A stretch of 64,000 nucleotides of DNA from Pseudomonas crudilactis (GCF_013433315.1 NZ_WXVV01000012.1:124001-188000); one strand, 5' to 3'; positions 9,001 to 16,778 are shown, counted from the stretch's first letter. Program-made: numbers and translations. The notes: generated by a model from the letters alone, not told the origin.

Positions 9001-9650
9001 AGGTCAGGGCGTCTGAAAATGAGGCAATGGCCAGAAGGGTTACTACCTTCGACGCAAGGATTGGAGAGAACGCAGCCAATATTACCGAACTTGAAGAAGT
9101 GGTGGTCACGAACGAGTCGGTAACGGCGACGAAGATTGACCAGTTGAACGTCTCTGTCGGCGACAACTCTGCGGCTATTCAACAGACCTCTTCGGCCTAC
9201 GCGGACACAGCCGGCAAGTTGAGCACGATGTGGTCTGTGAAAATGCAGGTCACGGCGAATGGACAGTACGTCGCGGCGGGTATCGGCCTTGGCATCGAGA
9301 ACACCGGAGCCGGTCTGCAAAGCCAGTTCCTTGTGAGTGCCGACAGGTTCGCCATTGTCAACACTATCGCCGGCGGGGCCATCGCAGTGCCGTTCGCTGT
9401 GCAGGGTGGGCAGGTCTTTATGAATTCTGCGTTCATCCAGGACGGCACAATCACCAACGCGAAGATCGGTAGCTACATCAGTTCCACCAACTACATCGCC
9501 GGCCAGCAAGGCTGGATCCTCAATAAAGACGGAACTCTGGAAATCAACGGCATCGTCCCTGGACAAGGGCGGCTGGTCATCAACTCACTGAACGTCTCGG
9601 TCTACGACGCCAACAATGTGTTGCGCGTCCGTCTCGGCTATTTGGGGTAA
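6087..9650 (+). CDS. Central tail tip/host specificity protein J
   Basis: This is a lambda gpJ-like protein of about 1187 aa. The N-terminus has the typical KSPTEASDSLRSTN..LLIAVGEGEFDG segment. A long beta-rich body follows, with a fibronectin-III-like region at about residues 660-740 (ATMTISWPAVDGAVGYDVEWR), coiled-coil-like repeats near residue 950 and a C-terminal DUF1983-type domain (MWSVKMQVTANGQYVAAGIGLG...). J forms the tail tip and binds the receptor. The ATG at 6087 is preferred because CTGGAG lies just upstream and the protein then begins like other J proteins. The frame stays open back to 5916, so an ATG at 5946 would add 47 residues. Confidence 0.9.
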   Translation: MGVAQQIEIYGEKGGSSKPKSPTEASDSLRSTNLAKLLIAVGEGEFDGVPTDYDIFLDNTPIRDASGNYNFPNVKWDWRPGSVDQTYIPGIPSVENETSLNIELRNDSPWVRSITNTQLSAVRMRLAWPALQRSDDQGNVGGYRIEYAIDVATDGGAYQQMLVDAVDGKTTTRYERSRRIDLPDATTGWQIRVRRLTPNQNTNKIADTMLVAGYTEVIDAKLRYPNTALLYIEFDAEQLTNIPAVTVKCKARRWMVPSNYDPILRAYTGTWDGSMKSAWTNNPAWITYGICTEDRFGLGKRIKPFMVDKWELYRIAQYCDQLVPNGLGGQEPRFLCDMNLQGKADAWSLLRDISAIYRGMTYWAQGQLVMQADMPRAQDFDYVFTRANVIDGKFSYGSASAKTRYTRALVSYDNPANNYDTDVIPFADLDLQRRYGDRPTELSAIGCTRASEAQRRGKWAILSNNQDRTVSFKTGMEGVIPLPGHIIPVADSLLAGREVGGRISAVAGRVITLDRDTQAKAGDRLIINLPGGRAEGRTVQSVNGRAVTVTVAYSEPPVVQLQWALDADDLAIPLYRVLRTKRTTEGDYEISALQFEPSKFAFIDTGARLEERPISVIPITVVPAPASVSLSSTSSVVQGLAVATMTISWPAVDGAVGYDVEWRKDSGNWIKLQRTGMTNVDVVGIYAGAYVARVRAVSAFDITSPWRNSILTNLSGKQGLPPALAFLTATPLLFGIYLKWGFPAGAEDSQRTEIWYGPTTELGTATKLTDLAYPQSDFSMLGLRAGVTFYFWGRIVDKIGNIGPWYPIGLGVQGQSSSEASPILELIKGQITETELGQDLLDEINKIPGLQEQIDALDGLKGYDPEEPYAEYDLVVQGKRIYQATGPVPIQTPPPNSLYWLDVGQTVETANGLAQQVATNTAEITELDGVVTAQATAFQALRASFRDDDGEGELADALKGWTSTAAIATEEKVRASENEAMARRVTTFDARIGENAANITELEEVVVTNESVTATKIDQLNVSVGDNSAAIQQTSSAYADTAGKLSTMWSVKMQVTANGQYVAAGIGLGIENTGAGLQSQFLVSADRFAIVNTIAGGAIAVPFAVQGGQVFMNSAFIQDGTITNAKIGSYISSTNYIAGQQGWILNKDGTLEINGIVPGQGRLVINSLNVSVYDANNVLRVRLGYLG

Positions 9651-9653
9651 TCA

Positions 9654-10010
9654 ATGGCGCTATTTGGACTGCGTGTCTTTAACGAGAGCGGTCAGCTCGC
9701 TATGGACACCAACAGCTTCACCTATCAGGTGCTCTGGCAGGGCGTCATCGATTTCAGCGGGGCTGTGCCCAGCTATACGCTGAATATCCCCGGCTTCAAT
9801 CCCGCCAATTGCGTGTTCATGATCATCCCGACGAGGGCACAGGACGTGCAGCCATCCGAGACGGACGGCAGCGCTAACCAAAAATCCTATCCATTCGTCA
9901 CCACTGCGGCAGGCCAAGTTGTTGTACTCAAGAAAAACCCATCAGCGAGCGCTTCCACAATCGGGTCAACGGTAGTGGCTAAGGCTTACGCGATTAGGTA
10001 TGCGACATGA
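9654..10010 (+). CDS. Tail-tip associated hypothetical protein (118 aa)
   Basis: This 118-aa beta-rich protein begins MALFGLRVFNESGQLAMDTNSF, a style common to small distal-tail proteins that follow J in Pseudomonas siphophages and prophages. It starts 3 bp after J and overlaps the next gene by 4 bp (ATGA), so it is part of the same translation chain. The role is inferred from position only. Confidence 0.7.
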   Translation: MALFGLRVFNESGQLAMDTNSFTYQVLWQGVIDFSGAVPSYTLNIPGFNPANCVFMIIPTRAQDVQPSETDGSANQKSYPFVTTAAGQVVVLKKNPSASASTIGSTVVAKAYAIRYAT

Positions 10011-10669
10011 TTTACGGTTTTCAGAGCATCAATGACAACGCTTTCGTGCAAATCGACTCGGAGGCTCCACGGCTTTGTATGTTGACGCGAGGATCGTATT
10101 CAGGGACGGGCAACGCCACGGCGACATTTCCTCGCGCAGTAACTAGCCAAGATCCGCCGCTTGTTTTCATTCGGCCGGATCAGACGGGAGTAATTCAGGT
10201 TCCGTATTCAGTCTGGTTCACCGGAGGGCCTGGAAATTGGACGGGGTTTTCGATGAACGCCTCAAAGGTCAACGAGTCGTTGAGCGGTCAGTATTTCGTT
10301 GCGGCATGGGCGTCGATGGGTACCGCCTCTTATGGCCTTCGCTTATGGGATCAGAACGGTGCGCTTTGCTACGACAGCGGTGCGCCGGCGGTCATCGTGA
10401 CATTCGCGGCGGGAGACTGGACCTATTTGGGGACCGAGCAGTTAAGCGTTGGGCGCCGGTATCTATGGGGAATCAATAAAGCGCTTGGGGCAGGGGAATA
10501 CGTATCTATAAACCCCTTCACTATGGCCTGTCATAACGAAGGCACCGGCGGTAGTTGTGCGATCGGCGTGGATTACGCCAACGGCCGAATCATGATGTAC
10601 AGCCTCGCTTTCACTGCATGGACAAATCAGGGCCACCGCCCATTCCTCTGCGCCAAATTGCTGGCCTGA
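10007..10669 (+). CDS. Distal tail hypothetical protein (220 aa)
   Basis: This 220-aa protein is rich in Gly, Ser, Thr and aromatics and looks like an all-beta virion protein (for example FIRPDQTGVIQVPYSVWFTGGPGNW). Like its upstream neighbour it starts with an 'xxYGFQSINDNAFVQIDSE' type segment resembling that gene's opening, suggesting a related fold. It lies between J and the fibre gene, so it is probably a host-range or tail-tip accessory protein. No specific family is recognised. Confidence 0.65.
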   Translation: MIYGFQSINDNAFVQIDSEAPRLCMLTRGSYSGTGNATATFPRAVTSQDPPLVFIRPDQTGVIQVPYSVWFTGGPGNWTGFSMNASKVNESLSGQYFVAAWASMGTASYGLRLWDQNGALCYDSGAPAVIVTFAAGDWTYLGTEQLSVGRRYLWGINKALGAGEYVSINPFTMACHNEGTGGSCAIGVDYANGRIMMYSLAFTAWTNQGHRPFLCAKLLA

Positions 10670-10694
10670 CTCTTTCATTTTCTGGAGATACGCA

Positions 10695-11882
10695 ATGCCC
10701 TGGTACAAAACCGGGACGGTTTCTGTCGTCCAAAATACCAACGCTGTAATCGGAACGAGCACTGCTTTCATTGCCAATGCCCGGGTCGGTGATGCTTTCC
10801 GTGGCCCTGACGGTGGCTGGTACGAAGTCACCAACATCGCCAGTGATACCGCGCTGTCGATCTCGCCAAACTATCAGGGTTCGACCAACGCATCTGGCGC
10901 CTACGCTCTCGCCCCTATGCAAGGCTATGTGAAGGATTCGGCTGATTCGCTCCGCGCGCTGGTCAATCAGTTTGGTGGCGTGCTGGCGGTGCTGGGGCAA
11001 ACGCCCACCCTGCCCGGAGTGCGGGCGTCTCTCAATCTCACCAACACCGACGGCCTACCGGAGGGACTTACCAACAAATATGCAACCTCTGAAAATGTTC
11101 GCGCGGCCACGCTCAATGGTTTAGACCTTTCGGTTAAGACGCCAGTTGTCGCGACCGATACGTTACTTGTGGCAATCGGGAAGCTTCAGGCAGGCAAGGC
11201 TGCCATCGGCACCGGGGTATCCGCCGGATACATAGAGGGGCTTATTCCTCAATGGAACTCGTCCACATCTCTGGCGATTTCGCCCGGCACGGCCTATATC
11301 CCAGGCACCGGCAAGCCTCTTGCCGTGCCAACTGCTCTGACCCTTTCAGGGCTGTCACTGACTTCCAACACCTGGTATTACCTGTACCTTTATGAAAATG
11401 CGGGAGCTCCAGCATTGGAGTTGGTGACAACTCCTCCCGCGGCGCCTTACTCGGGCACGGCAAGAACAAAAACGGGCGATACCTCCCGTAGATTCGTGTT
11501 TGCTGTGAAATCGAACGCTGGTGTTGGCATGCAGAGTTTCCAGATCGATTCGATGGGGATTGCTCGTTACCGAGCGCTTCTATCTGCGGCACCATTCCGG
11601 GTCGTCGCCGGCGCCAACCAGACCGCACCGACGACCGTATCTCTTCGTGACATGGTTCCTCTAACTACTCAAACCGCCGCGATCATCGCAGTACAAGGTG
11701 GAACCCCGGTTTTGTTCTTGGGGCTCCCGGGAGATGCAGCCGCAGTTTTCAACCGGGTCTCAGCCGGCTCGCAAGTGCCGATGACGGTTCTTCTAGACAG
11801 CGGTGGACAGTTTTCTTTCTGGAACTCAACCACCGGTGGGGCTGCCACTTTCGATGTTGCTGGCTATGGGATGGATAGATAA
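10695..11882 (+). CDS. Tail fibre protein (395 aa)
   Basis: This 395-aa protein opens with MPWYKTGTVSVVQNTNAVIGTSTAF, a segment found at the base of many phage tail fibres, where a small beta domain binds the tail. It continues with a helical linker (YVKDSADSLRALVNQFGGVL) and a long Ser/Thr/Gly-rich beta region ending in a likely receptor-binding tip. The chaperone-like gene follows without a gap (TAAATG), as expected for fibre plus assembly-chaperone pairs. TCTGGAG precedes the start. Confidence 0.8.
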   Translation: MPWYKTGTVSVVQNTNAVIGTSTAFIANARVGDAFRGPDGGWYEVTNIASDTALSISPNYQGSTNASGAYALAPMQGYVKDSADSLRALVNQFGGVLAVLGQTPTLPGVRASLNLTNTDGLPEGLTNKYATSENVRAATLNGLDLSVKTPVVATDTLLVAIGKLQAGKAAIGTGVSAGYIEGLIPQWNSSTSLAISPGTAYIPGTGKPLAVPTALTLSGLSLTSNTWYYLYLYENAGAPALELVTTPPAAPYSGTARTKTGDTSRRFVFAVKSNAGVGMQSFQIDSMGIARYRALLSAAPFRVVAGANQTAPTTVSLRDMVPLTTQTAAIIAVQGGTPVLFLGLPGDAAAVFNRVSAGSQVPMTVLLDSGGQFSFWNSTTGGAATFDVAGYGMDR

Positions 11883-12221
11883 ATGGGATACGCGATCACT
11901 GAGACAGGCTGGCGCGCTGTCGGACCCGAGCATGAACTGGCGCCTGATGAAACCTACGTTGAAACACTGCCAGACTGGCTAGTTGAGGCAGCCAAGAAAG
12001 CTGATGCGGTTCGCTCATCTCAGAGCACTGCCAACCAGCTTCGGCAGTTTGCCGACGAAAAGATCAGTCCGCTGCAAGCCGCCGTCGATATCGACGAAGT
12101 CAGCGAAGGAGACCGGGTCATCTGGAAATCTTGGAAGCGATATTTGATTGCGCTGAGCAAAACACCAGAACGCCCCGGCTGGCCTGAACAGCCCGATTGG
12201 CCGACCCCACCTGAATCCTGA
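11883..12221 (+). CDS. Tail fibre assembly chaperone-like protein
   Basis: This 112-aa protein matches the general plan of phage tail fibre assembly proteins (Tfa-like): a short N-terminal beta part, a helical middle (SSQSTANQLRQFADEKI) and the characteristic end with Trp-Lys-x-Tyr followed by Trp-Pro repeats (WKSWKRYLIALS...WPEQPDWPTPP). It should help the fibre encoded immediately upstream to trimerise. The ATG abuts the fibre stop codon. Confidence 0.8.
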   Translation: MGYAITETGWRAVGPEHELAPDETYVETLPDWLVEAAKKADAVRSSQSTANQLRQFADEKISPLQAAVDIDEVSEGDRVIWKSWKRYLIALSKTPERPGWPEQPDWPTPPES

Positions 12222-12248
12222 TACCCGCCATCGAGCGGGTATTTTTTT
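12221..12248 (+). terminator. Rho-independent terminator before the endolysin
   Basis: ATACCCGC, a 6-base loop and GCGGGTAT run into a T tract, then TGCCTGGAG with the endolysin ATG 6 bases further on. This is the third copy of the terminator-plus-ribosome-site arrangement in the tail region. Confidence 0.8.
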
Positions 12249-12262
12249 GCCTGGAGAAAAAT

Positions 12263-12685
12263 ATGACCATCACAGAAAGAGACCGCGACATCCTCGCCCG
12301 AACGCTATGGGGTGAGGCTCGCGGTGAAGGCACTGCGGGGCAAATCGCCGTCGCCTGGACGATCCGAAACCGCGTATTCGATGGAAGGGATAAGTCGTGG
12401 TGGGGGGAAGGGTATGCAGGCGTGTGCCAGGCCAAGTACCAGTTCAGCTGCTGGAACAAGACAGACCCGAATTATCAGTTCCTGATCGGTGTGAAGCAGA
12501 TACCGTTCCGCGAGCTGGCGCAGTGCCGGATTGCCGCCGACCAGGTGATCGACGGCAAGGTGCCTGATCCCACCGGCGGTGCCACGCATTACTACGCGAC
12601 CAGCATCAAGGCGCCGGCTTGGTCGACGAAGGCAAAGCAGACTCTAAAGCTGGGCGGTCACGTCTTCTTCAGGGATGTGCCGTGA
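12263..12685 (+). CDS. SleB-type cell-wall hydrolase (endolysin)
   Basis: This 140-aa protein has the Hydrolase_2/SleB fold signature: LARTLWGEARGEG near the start with the likely catalytic Glu18, followed by AVAWTIRNRV, CQAKYQFSCWN and GATHYYATSI. The family are peptidoglycan glycosidases/lytic transglycosylases. It has no signal peptide, so it probably needs a holin to reach the wall; I see no holin in this window. As the last forward gene of the prophage it is placed for late lysis. Confidence 0.85.
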   Translation: MTITERDRDILARTLWGEARGEGTAGQIAVAWTIRNRVFDGRDKSWWGEGYAGVCQAKYQFSCWNKTDPNYQFLIGVKQIPFRELAQCRIAADQVIDGKVPDPTGGATHYYATSIKAPAWSTKAKQTLKLGGHVFFRDVP

Positions 12686-13388
12686 GCTTCTGAACAAACC
12701 CTTTCCCAGCGCAGGCAGGGCAATCCTCCCGCGTATCAAAGCGATCAAGGCAGTCAGGGCATATGCAGAAGGCCGCTGACTCAATGTGCGGTCGCACCCT
12801 TTCAAAGGTCCGCAGATCCCGTTCCTCGTGCGCGACTTGCGCTGCATCTATAAGCGCTCGGTAAGCATCGGCATCGGATAGCGGTCGGTGCGTTACGCCG
12901 GCGATCATTCGTTCGGTCTCGATCAGCTGATATCGGCGACCATTCATTTCCAGCACTAGGCCTGAAATCCGCCCAATCTTCCGAGAAAGCCCCAGAGTCA
13001 GCCGCACACCACCCGCGTCAGAGTAGACCTTCCCGTCATAGGCGAAGGAAGCGCCGCGCGGCTCATCACTTTTGAAGTTGAAGATTGACCGGCTGATAGT
13101 ACCCAGCAGATTCCCGTTATCGATCTGAACGACGTCATAGGTCGAGGCACCGCGGTAGTGTCCGGTAGAGTCCTGCAGCTCCTCGACGGCGTGCCAGTAC
13201 GCGGCGTCTGCCATCTCGTTCATGTCGAACTGCTCAAGCAGGTCTATCAGGCCTTCATTGAGGAGGGTTGCTGCCATCTCGTAAAGGGTTTCCCGATGAC
13301 CCTCTGGGTTCTGTATCCGAAAGTCCTGGTCATCGATAGTTGTGCGCCATCGCTGGAGCCGGAGGGTTTTCGCTTCGTCGAAATTCAT
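12669..13388 (-). CDS. LexA-controlled prophage protein with C-terminal zinc-ribbon (hypothetical)
   Basis: This 239-aa protein is read on the reverse strand from the ATG at 13388. Most of it is of unknown fold; the last 30 residues carry CxxC...CxxC (CICPDC ... CPACAGKGF), a DnaJ-like zinc-binding knuckle. A perfect 16-bp LexA box lies 25 bp upstream, so the gene should be induced by DNA damage together with the prophage. Its end overlaps the endolysin by 17 bp on the opposite strand. The function is unknown; a regulatory or nucleic-acid-binding role is inferred. Confidence 0.7.
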   Translation of the reverse strand: MNFDEAKTLRLQRWRTTIDDQDFRIQNPEGHRETLYEMAATLLNEGLIDLLEQFDMNEMADAAYWHAVEELQDSTGHYRGASTYDVVQIDNGNLLGTISRSIFNFKSDEPRGASFAYDGKVYSDAGGVRLTLGLSRKIGRISGLVLEMNGRRYQLIETERMIAGVTHRPLSDADAYRALIDAAQVAHEERDLRTFERVRPHIESAAFCICPDCLDRFDTREDCPACAGKGFVQKLTAHP

Positions 13389-13412
13389 GCTGCTGGGTTC
13401 GCTGTACAAGTG

Positions 13413-13428
13413 CTGTATGCATGTACAG
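13413..13428 (-). promoter_or_regulatory. LexA operator (SOS box)
   Basis: CTGTATGCATGTACAG fits the gamma-proteobacterial LexA consensus CTGT-N8-ACAG exactly, with a self-complementary centre. It sits 25 bp upstream of the ATG of the reverse-strand zinc-ribbon gene and has no other gene nearby to serve. Confidence 0.85.
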
Positions 13429-13650
13429 TAATTGAGAGTGGCAGGGTGAGCGAGGGTGAGGCGACGAGCTGTAGGGTTTTGGTTTTGTGTTCGGTCGGCA
13501 GGACGCCGTAGAGCAGGGACTTTCTGGTCGAAAGCCTGTAGGGACTTTTGCGGGGATTCGTGAAATACGGTTAGTCACGGTTAGGCATCGATTGCAGTGG
13601 GCGCCGTTCCAAAGGACTGTTCCGTATAGCTTTTTCGCACTCCTGCAAGC

Positions 13651-13697
13651 ATGGGGTGCTAGGGGTCGAGTGTTCGAATCACTCCGTCCCGACCATA
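13651..13697 (+). repeat. Attachment-site repeat: 3' part of tRNA-Pro(GGG), prophage/island junction
   Basis: These 47 bp are identical to 29075-29121. The first 45 correspond to tRNA positions 32-76: anticodon loop ATGGGGT with anticodon GGG, T arm GAGTG-TTCGAAT-CACTC, and the encoded CCA end. No D arm or acceptor 5' strand precedes it, so it is an attachment core and not a working tRNA. It separates the lambda-like prophage from the accessory island. The intact tRNA gene should lie left of the window. Confidence 0.88.
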
Positions 13698-13705
13698 TAA
13701 TTCAA

Positions 13706-13739
13706 GGGGTTGCGAGATTTTATCTCGCGACCCCTTTTT
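13706..13739 (+). terminator. Strong terminator next to the attachment core
   Basis: GGGGTTGCGAGAT, a 3-base TTT loop and ATCTCGCGACCCC (13 bp with one G-T pair) are followed by TTTTT. It lies 8 bp after the tRNA-derived repeat, as a terminator would after a tRNA gene, and travelled with the island end. Confidence 0.85.
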
Positions 13740-13928
13740 ATTTTATAGCGCTTTTCCCCCTACAAGACGACTGGCTCTTGCTGGAATCTTCTATCAGAGC
13801 GGCTTGATCCAGCCCTTGCCTGATCGCGCTAATTGGATTGAAATAGCGCGATGGCTTAATAGTGGCTTTTTCTACATTGCTCATTAATGATCGACGGCAT
13901 TTTGGCCTCGATGCAGGGAGGCAAATCG

Positions 13929-14171
13929 ATGCTAGCTCTTTTGAGGTATCCGACGCAGGTTGGCACCTTCTACATTGCCCAGTCGACTGACGGGCGATTT
14001 CACCCAGTGTTTGATGATGAGAGCCTGGGCAGCTATCGAAGCATTACCCATGCGATCAATGATCTGACAAGTGATGCAACTAGCTCGGTGCTGCACCCCA
14101 AAACATTTGAGTTGATGGATGCTTCTGTTCTCGGATTACCAGATGATCCTGGCGAGTGGATCCGCGTTTAG
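13929..14171 (+). CDS. Hypothetical protein (80 aa)
   Basis: The product is a small protein (MLALLRYPTQVGTFYIAQSTDGRFHPVFDDESLG...), probably a beta-hairpin plus helix, ending DPGEWIRV. The start at 13929 is preferred because GGGAGG (13916-13921) is 7 bases upstream; an ATG at 13887 in the same frame lacks a ribosome site. Short proteins of this style are common in Pseudomonas accessory DNA, but no function is known to me. It is the first gene inside the island. Confidence 0.6.
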   Translation: MLALLRYPTQVGTFYIAQSTDGRFHPVFDDESLGSYRSITHAINDLTSDATSSVLHPKTFELMDASVLGLPDDPGEWIRV

Positions 14172-14246
14172 GTTTCATACGTCCCATGTCGTCGCTTCTC
14201 GGGTGCCTGCGGGCAACGTTCCTTATTTAATTTCTTAGAGCGTCGT

Positions 14247-14642
14247 ATGGTGAGTATGAAAAAAATAGGTTTGTATGCTGGGATTTTAGGCGCTTTGGCG
14301 TCAGTAGTTGCGCTGGTATTACCAGGAACCGCCGTGTCGCAGAGCAGCAGCGGGGCAAATAGTCCGGTCATTTCTGGGAACGGCAATACCGTTAACTACC
14401 AGTCGCATACTGGGTTCCCTAGCGCTGAAACAATCAGGGCACAACGCCCTAATATCAGTGAGCGGCAGTACCAAGCGATACAACCGGGAATGACGTATGA
14501 CGAGGTACTAGAAATCGTGAAAATACCCGGTAAAGAAGCCGCTAGTTCGGGGAGGGTTCAGGTCTACACTTGGGGTACTGAAGTGTATGTCTACATGACG
14601 GTGACACTGGTGGATGGCAAGGTCCAATCAAAGTCTCATTGA
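14247..14642 (+). CDS. Exported SmpA/OmlA-like small protein (DUF3862-type)
   Basis: This 131-aa protein has an N-terminal hydrophobic signal-like segment (IGLYAGILGALASVVALVLPGTAVS). A Ser/Asn-rich linker follows, then a C-terminal module YQAIQPGMTYDEVLEIV...VYTWG...VTLVDGKVQSK, which fits the small two-helix/beta-sheet fold seen in SmpA/OmlA and BLIP-like domains. It is probably periplasmic or membrane-anchored by the uncleaved helix. A second in-frame ATG (14256) is possible. It is monocistronic in the island and its role is unknown. Confidence 0.55.
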   Translation: MVSMKKIGLYAGILGALASVVALVLPGTAVSQSSSGANSPVISGNGNTVNYQSHTGFPSAETIRAQRPNISERQYQAIQPGMTYDEVLEIVKIPGKEAASSGRVQVYTWGTEVYVYMTVTLVDGKVQSKSH

Positions 14643-14741
14643 TACCGACTCCTTTACTCCGGCGCCTTATGGTGTAGTCGACGAGTAATTTTTACCTTTT
14701 AGCAAAAATTTGCCGGCGCAGGGCAGCGCTAAGGAAGCATT

Positions 14742-15425
14742 TTGTCCGTCATAAATATTAAAGAGTTTCCTGCCTTTTTTCGTGCCTACAACTGGTCGAA
14801 CCTGAACCACAAGGCGCGAGGGTATCCGGGCGACATATATCCCGCCTTCCCATGGATAAAATCGTTAGAAGACCGTGGCAGTTGGCTTATTAAACAGACG
14901 ATAATGACTGAAGCTCCTACGGACTATGTCCGTGAGCTTCTCGCCTGGGGCGCCGGAAAGAACGATCCCCGAATGAGATTTGAGGTCGGTCTGGGCAACG
15001 TTTCACTACTGAGTATCTTCGAGCCAGTAGTTGCCAATATAGGTAGTCCCAAGGCCGCGATCACTGCGGCGCTTCAGATCCCCGGGTGCGGGTTGACCTA
15101 CGCATCGAAGCTGCTGCGGTTCTTGCGGCCGGATATGCACGCTAGCCTTGATGCGCGTATACGCGAAGCAATGCTTCAAGCGGGATTGCTTAAAAAAATT
15201 TACGACAGTAATGAAGGTTCGATGGTCCGAGGCTACGTTGCATTCCAGGCCTTCTGCGCTGACCTGGTTACGCAACTCGATGCGGCGAAGATCGCCCGGC
15301 CTGGATGTAATCTTCTGGCGGCGCCAACAGAGACAGGCTGGCGAGTGGCAGACGTAGAAATGGCGTTGTTCACCTGGGCCGACCGCTCGAACCCAGGATC
15401 AGGCGCTGAGGAGCGAGATAACTAA
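14742..15425 (+). CDS. HhH/OGG-like DNA glycosylase-fold protein
   Basis: This 227-aa protein contains a helix-hairpin-helix segment IPGCGLTYASKLL (residues 113-125) followed by LDARI with Asp137. That is the spacing of the hairpin and catalytic Asp in HhH-GPD glycosylases such as OGG1. The Lys that bifunctional OGG enzymes carry at the hairpin is Thr here, so if catalytic it would be monofunctional. The start is a TTG with AAGGAAG upstream. Glycosylase-like proteins occur in antiphage islands, where they may act on modified phage DNA; that role is inferred from neighbourhood. It could also be a non-catalytic DNA-binding relative. Confidence 0.55.
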   Translation: MSVINIKEFPAFFRAYNWSNLNHKARGYPGDIYPAFPWIKSLEDRGSWLIKQTIMTEAPTDYVRELLAWGAGKNDPRMRFEVGLGNVSLLSIFEPVVANIGSPKAAITAALQIPGCGLTYASKLLRFLRPDMHASLDARIREAMLQAGLLKKIYDSNEGSMVRGYVAFQAFCADLVTQLDAAKIARPGCNLLAAPTETGWRVADVEMALFTWADRSNPGSGAEERDN

Positions 15426-15603
15426 CCCTCAGTGAAAGAGGTGTGGCCCGTACCTTGGCCGCAATCAGCGTTATAAGCCTTTAAAAACCGTTACTTGATC
15501 AAAACAATCGCCCGCGCGGCACCAGCAGCCGGGAGAAAGAAAATCCTCCTTGTGCTAGCCAGCAGTCTAAGGGCAAGACCAATGGATCAACGAGCAACGT
15601 GTT

Positions 15604-16539
15604 TTAAACCTCGTTGGTGACTCCAAACGGAATATGTACAGATGGCACTACTGTGCTGGCTGAACGTAGATGGCCCGATTGGTCATCGAAAAAAATATGC
15701 GGTCTTAGCACACCCAATACCTTCCTCTTTTCGATACCACCCAGAAAAAACGCGTCATTGGCCATTACGCCCCAGCTTTTTAGCGTATTTAAAGCCCGTT
15801 CATGTGAAGGCGCATTGCGCGCTGTGACGATAGAAACACGGAATCGATTTTCGTAACTGGGATCGGCTCTTTTGCGTTGCTCTTCTGCAGCCTGAATCTT
15901 CCCCATCCGCACGAGAAACTCCTGCAAAGGGCCAGGATTGTGTGGTTGCATCACGTTTTTAACCTCATGGGCATGAAAGTTCGTAAGACCTTGGCGTTGC
16001 ATCACCGCTTCGGACTCGTCCCCCGCCAATACCCCATCGAAGTCGAATGCAATACGCAGTGAGTTGTCCTGTTCGTCGTCGACGATCGTGGAGTCCAGCA
16101 CCTGACCTGCAGGGTAGCGAGCCTTGATCGCGGCATCTACGTCCTCTTTGTTGGCAGATAGAAACAAGGCTATGTTCAATGCGGGAATGAATTCATAGGG
16201 CGAACGCCCCTGCATGAAAATAGCGCGAGTGATGCCCAGGCCGTAATGCTCGATGGTTTTCATCACGCGCAGTCCTGTGTCGGGATCATTTCTGGATAGT
16301 AGAACCACCTCCACCAATGGATCATTTTCGGGATCTGTGCTCAGGTCATTAAGTGATAGCAAGCGCCTGACGAATGAGAACGCAATACCTTTTGGCAAAG
16401 GAGTTGTCAGGTTTTCTTCCTGAAATTTTCGATAGTGTTGCTCACCTTGACTTCTGAAAACTGCGTCCGACTCGGACAGGTCGAATACGGCGCTAGATGC
16501 AACGCCGATGACTAGACGATTTTCTAGATCGTAGGGCAT
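15604..16539 (-). CDS. Cytosolic 5'-nucleotidase (NT5C1-like family)
   Basis: This 311-aa protein starts at the ATG at 16539, which has GAGGGA upstream; the longer frame to 16731 is not supported. It begins LVIGVASSAVFDLSESDAVFRSQG, has VVLLSRNDPDTGLRVMKTIEHYGL in the middle and the nucleophile loop FDFDGVLAGDESE, then IVTARNAP and FFDDQ near the end. These are the landmarks of the bacterial members of the cytosolic 5'-nucleotidase I family, which dephosphorylate nucleoside monophosphates. It diverges from the helicase-nuclease gene. In a defence setting it could deplete nucleotides, but a salvage or housekeeping role is equally possible. Confidence 0.75.
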   Translation of the reverse strand: MPYDLENRLVIGVASSAVFDLSESDAVFRSQGEQHYRKFQEENLTTPLPKGIAFSFVRRLLSLNDLSTDPENDPLVEVVLLSRNDPDTGLRVMKTIEHYGLGITRAIFMQGRSPYEFIPALNIALFLSANKEDVDAAIKARYPAGQVLDSTIVDDEQDNSLRIAFDFDGVLAGDESEAVMQRQGLTNFHAHEVKNVMQPHNPGPLQEFLVRMGKIQAAEEQRKRADPSYENRFRVSIVTARNAPSHERALNTLKSWGVMANDAFFLGGIEKRKVLGVLRPHIFFDDQSGHLRSASTVVPSVHIPFGVTNEV

Positions 16540-16778
16540 GAAATGTCCCTCTGAGTGATTGAGTACACGCGACCTTCCCTGTAGGTGTGATCCGGATGAA
16601 GCTTTAAGGTAGCGCACGACGGGGTATGTTTGAGTGCCTGTTTTTCTGTCCACAGTGAATCTCCCACTATTGACTACACTCGACGGGCGGGTATCGCTTT
16701 GGCTAATCCTAAACGTCACTTGAGCTGGCATTTGGACGACAGAGCATCTGAATGGACTTTTGATGAGGTCGGAATCAA

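Noticed and set aside
13620..13695. A complete tRNA-Pro gene at the junction
   Set aside because: Only positions 32-76 are present; the bases upstream do not supply an acceptor 5' strand or a D arm, and the anticodon stem is mismatched.
13487..13807. A 106-codon forward ORF across the prophage/island junction
   Set aside because: It runs through the tRNA-derived attachment repeat and the following terminator stem, has no ribosome site, and its product resembles nothing.
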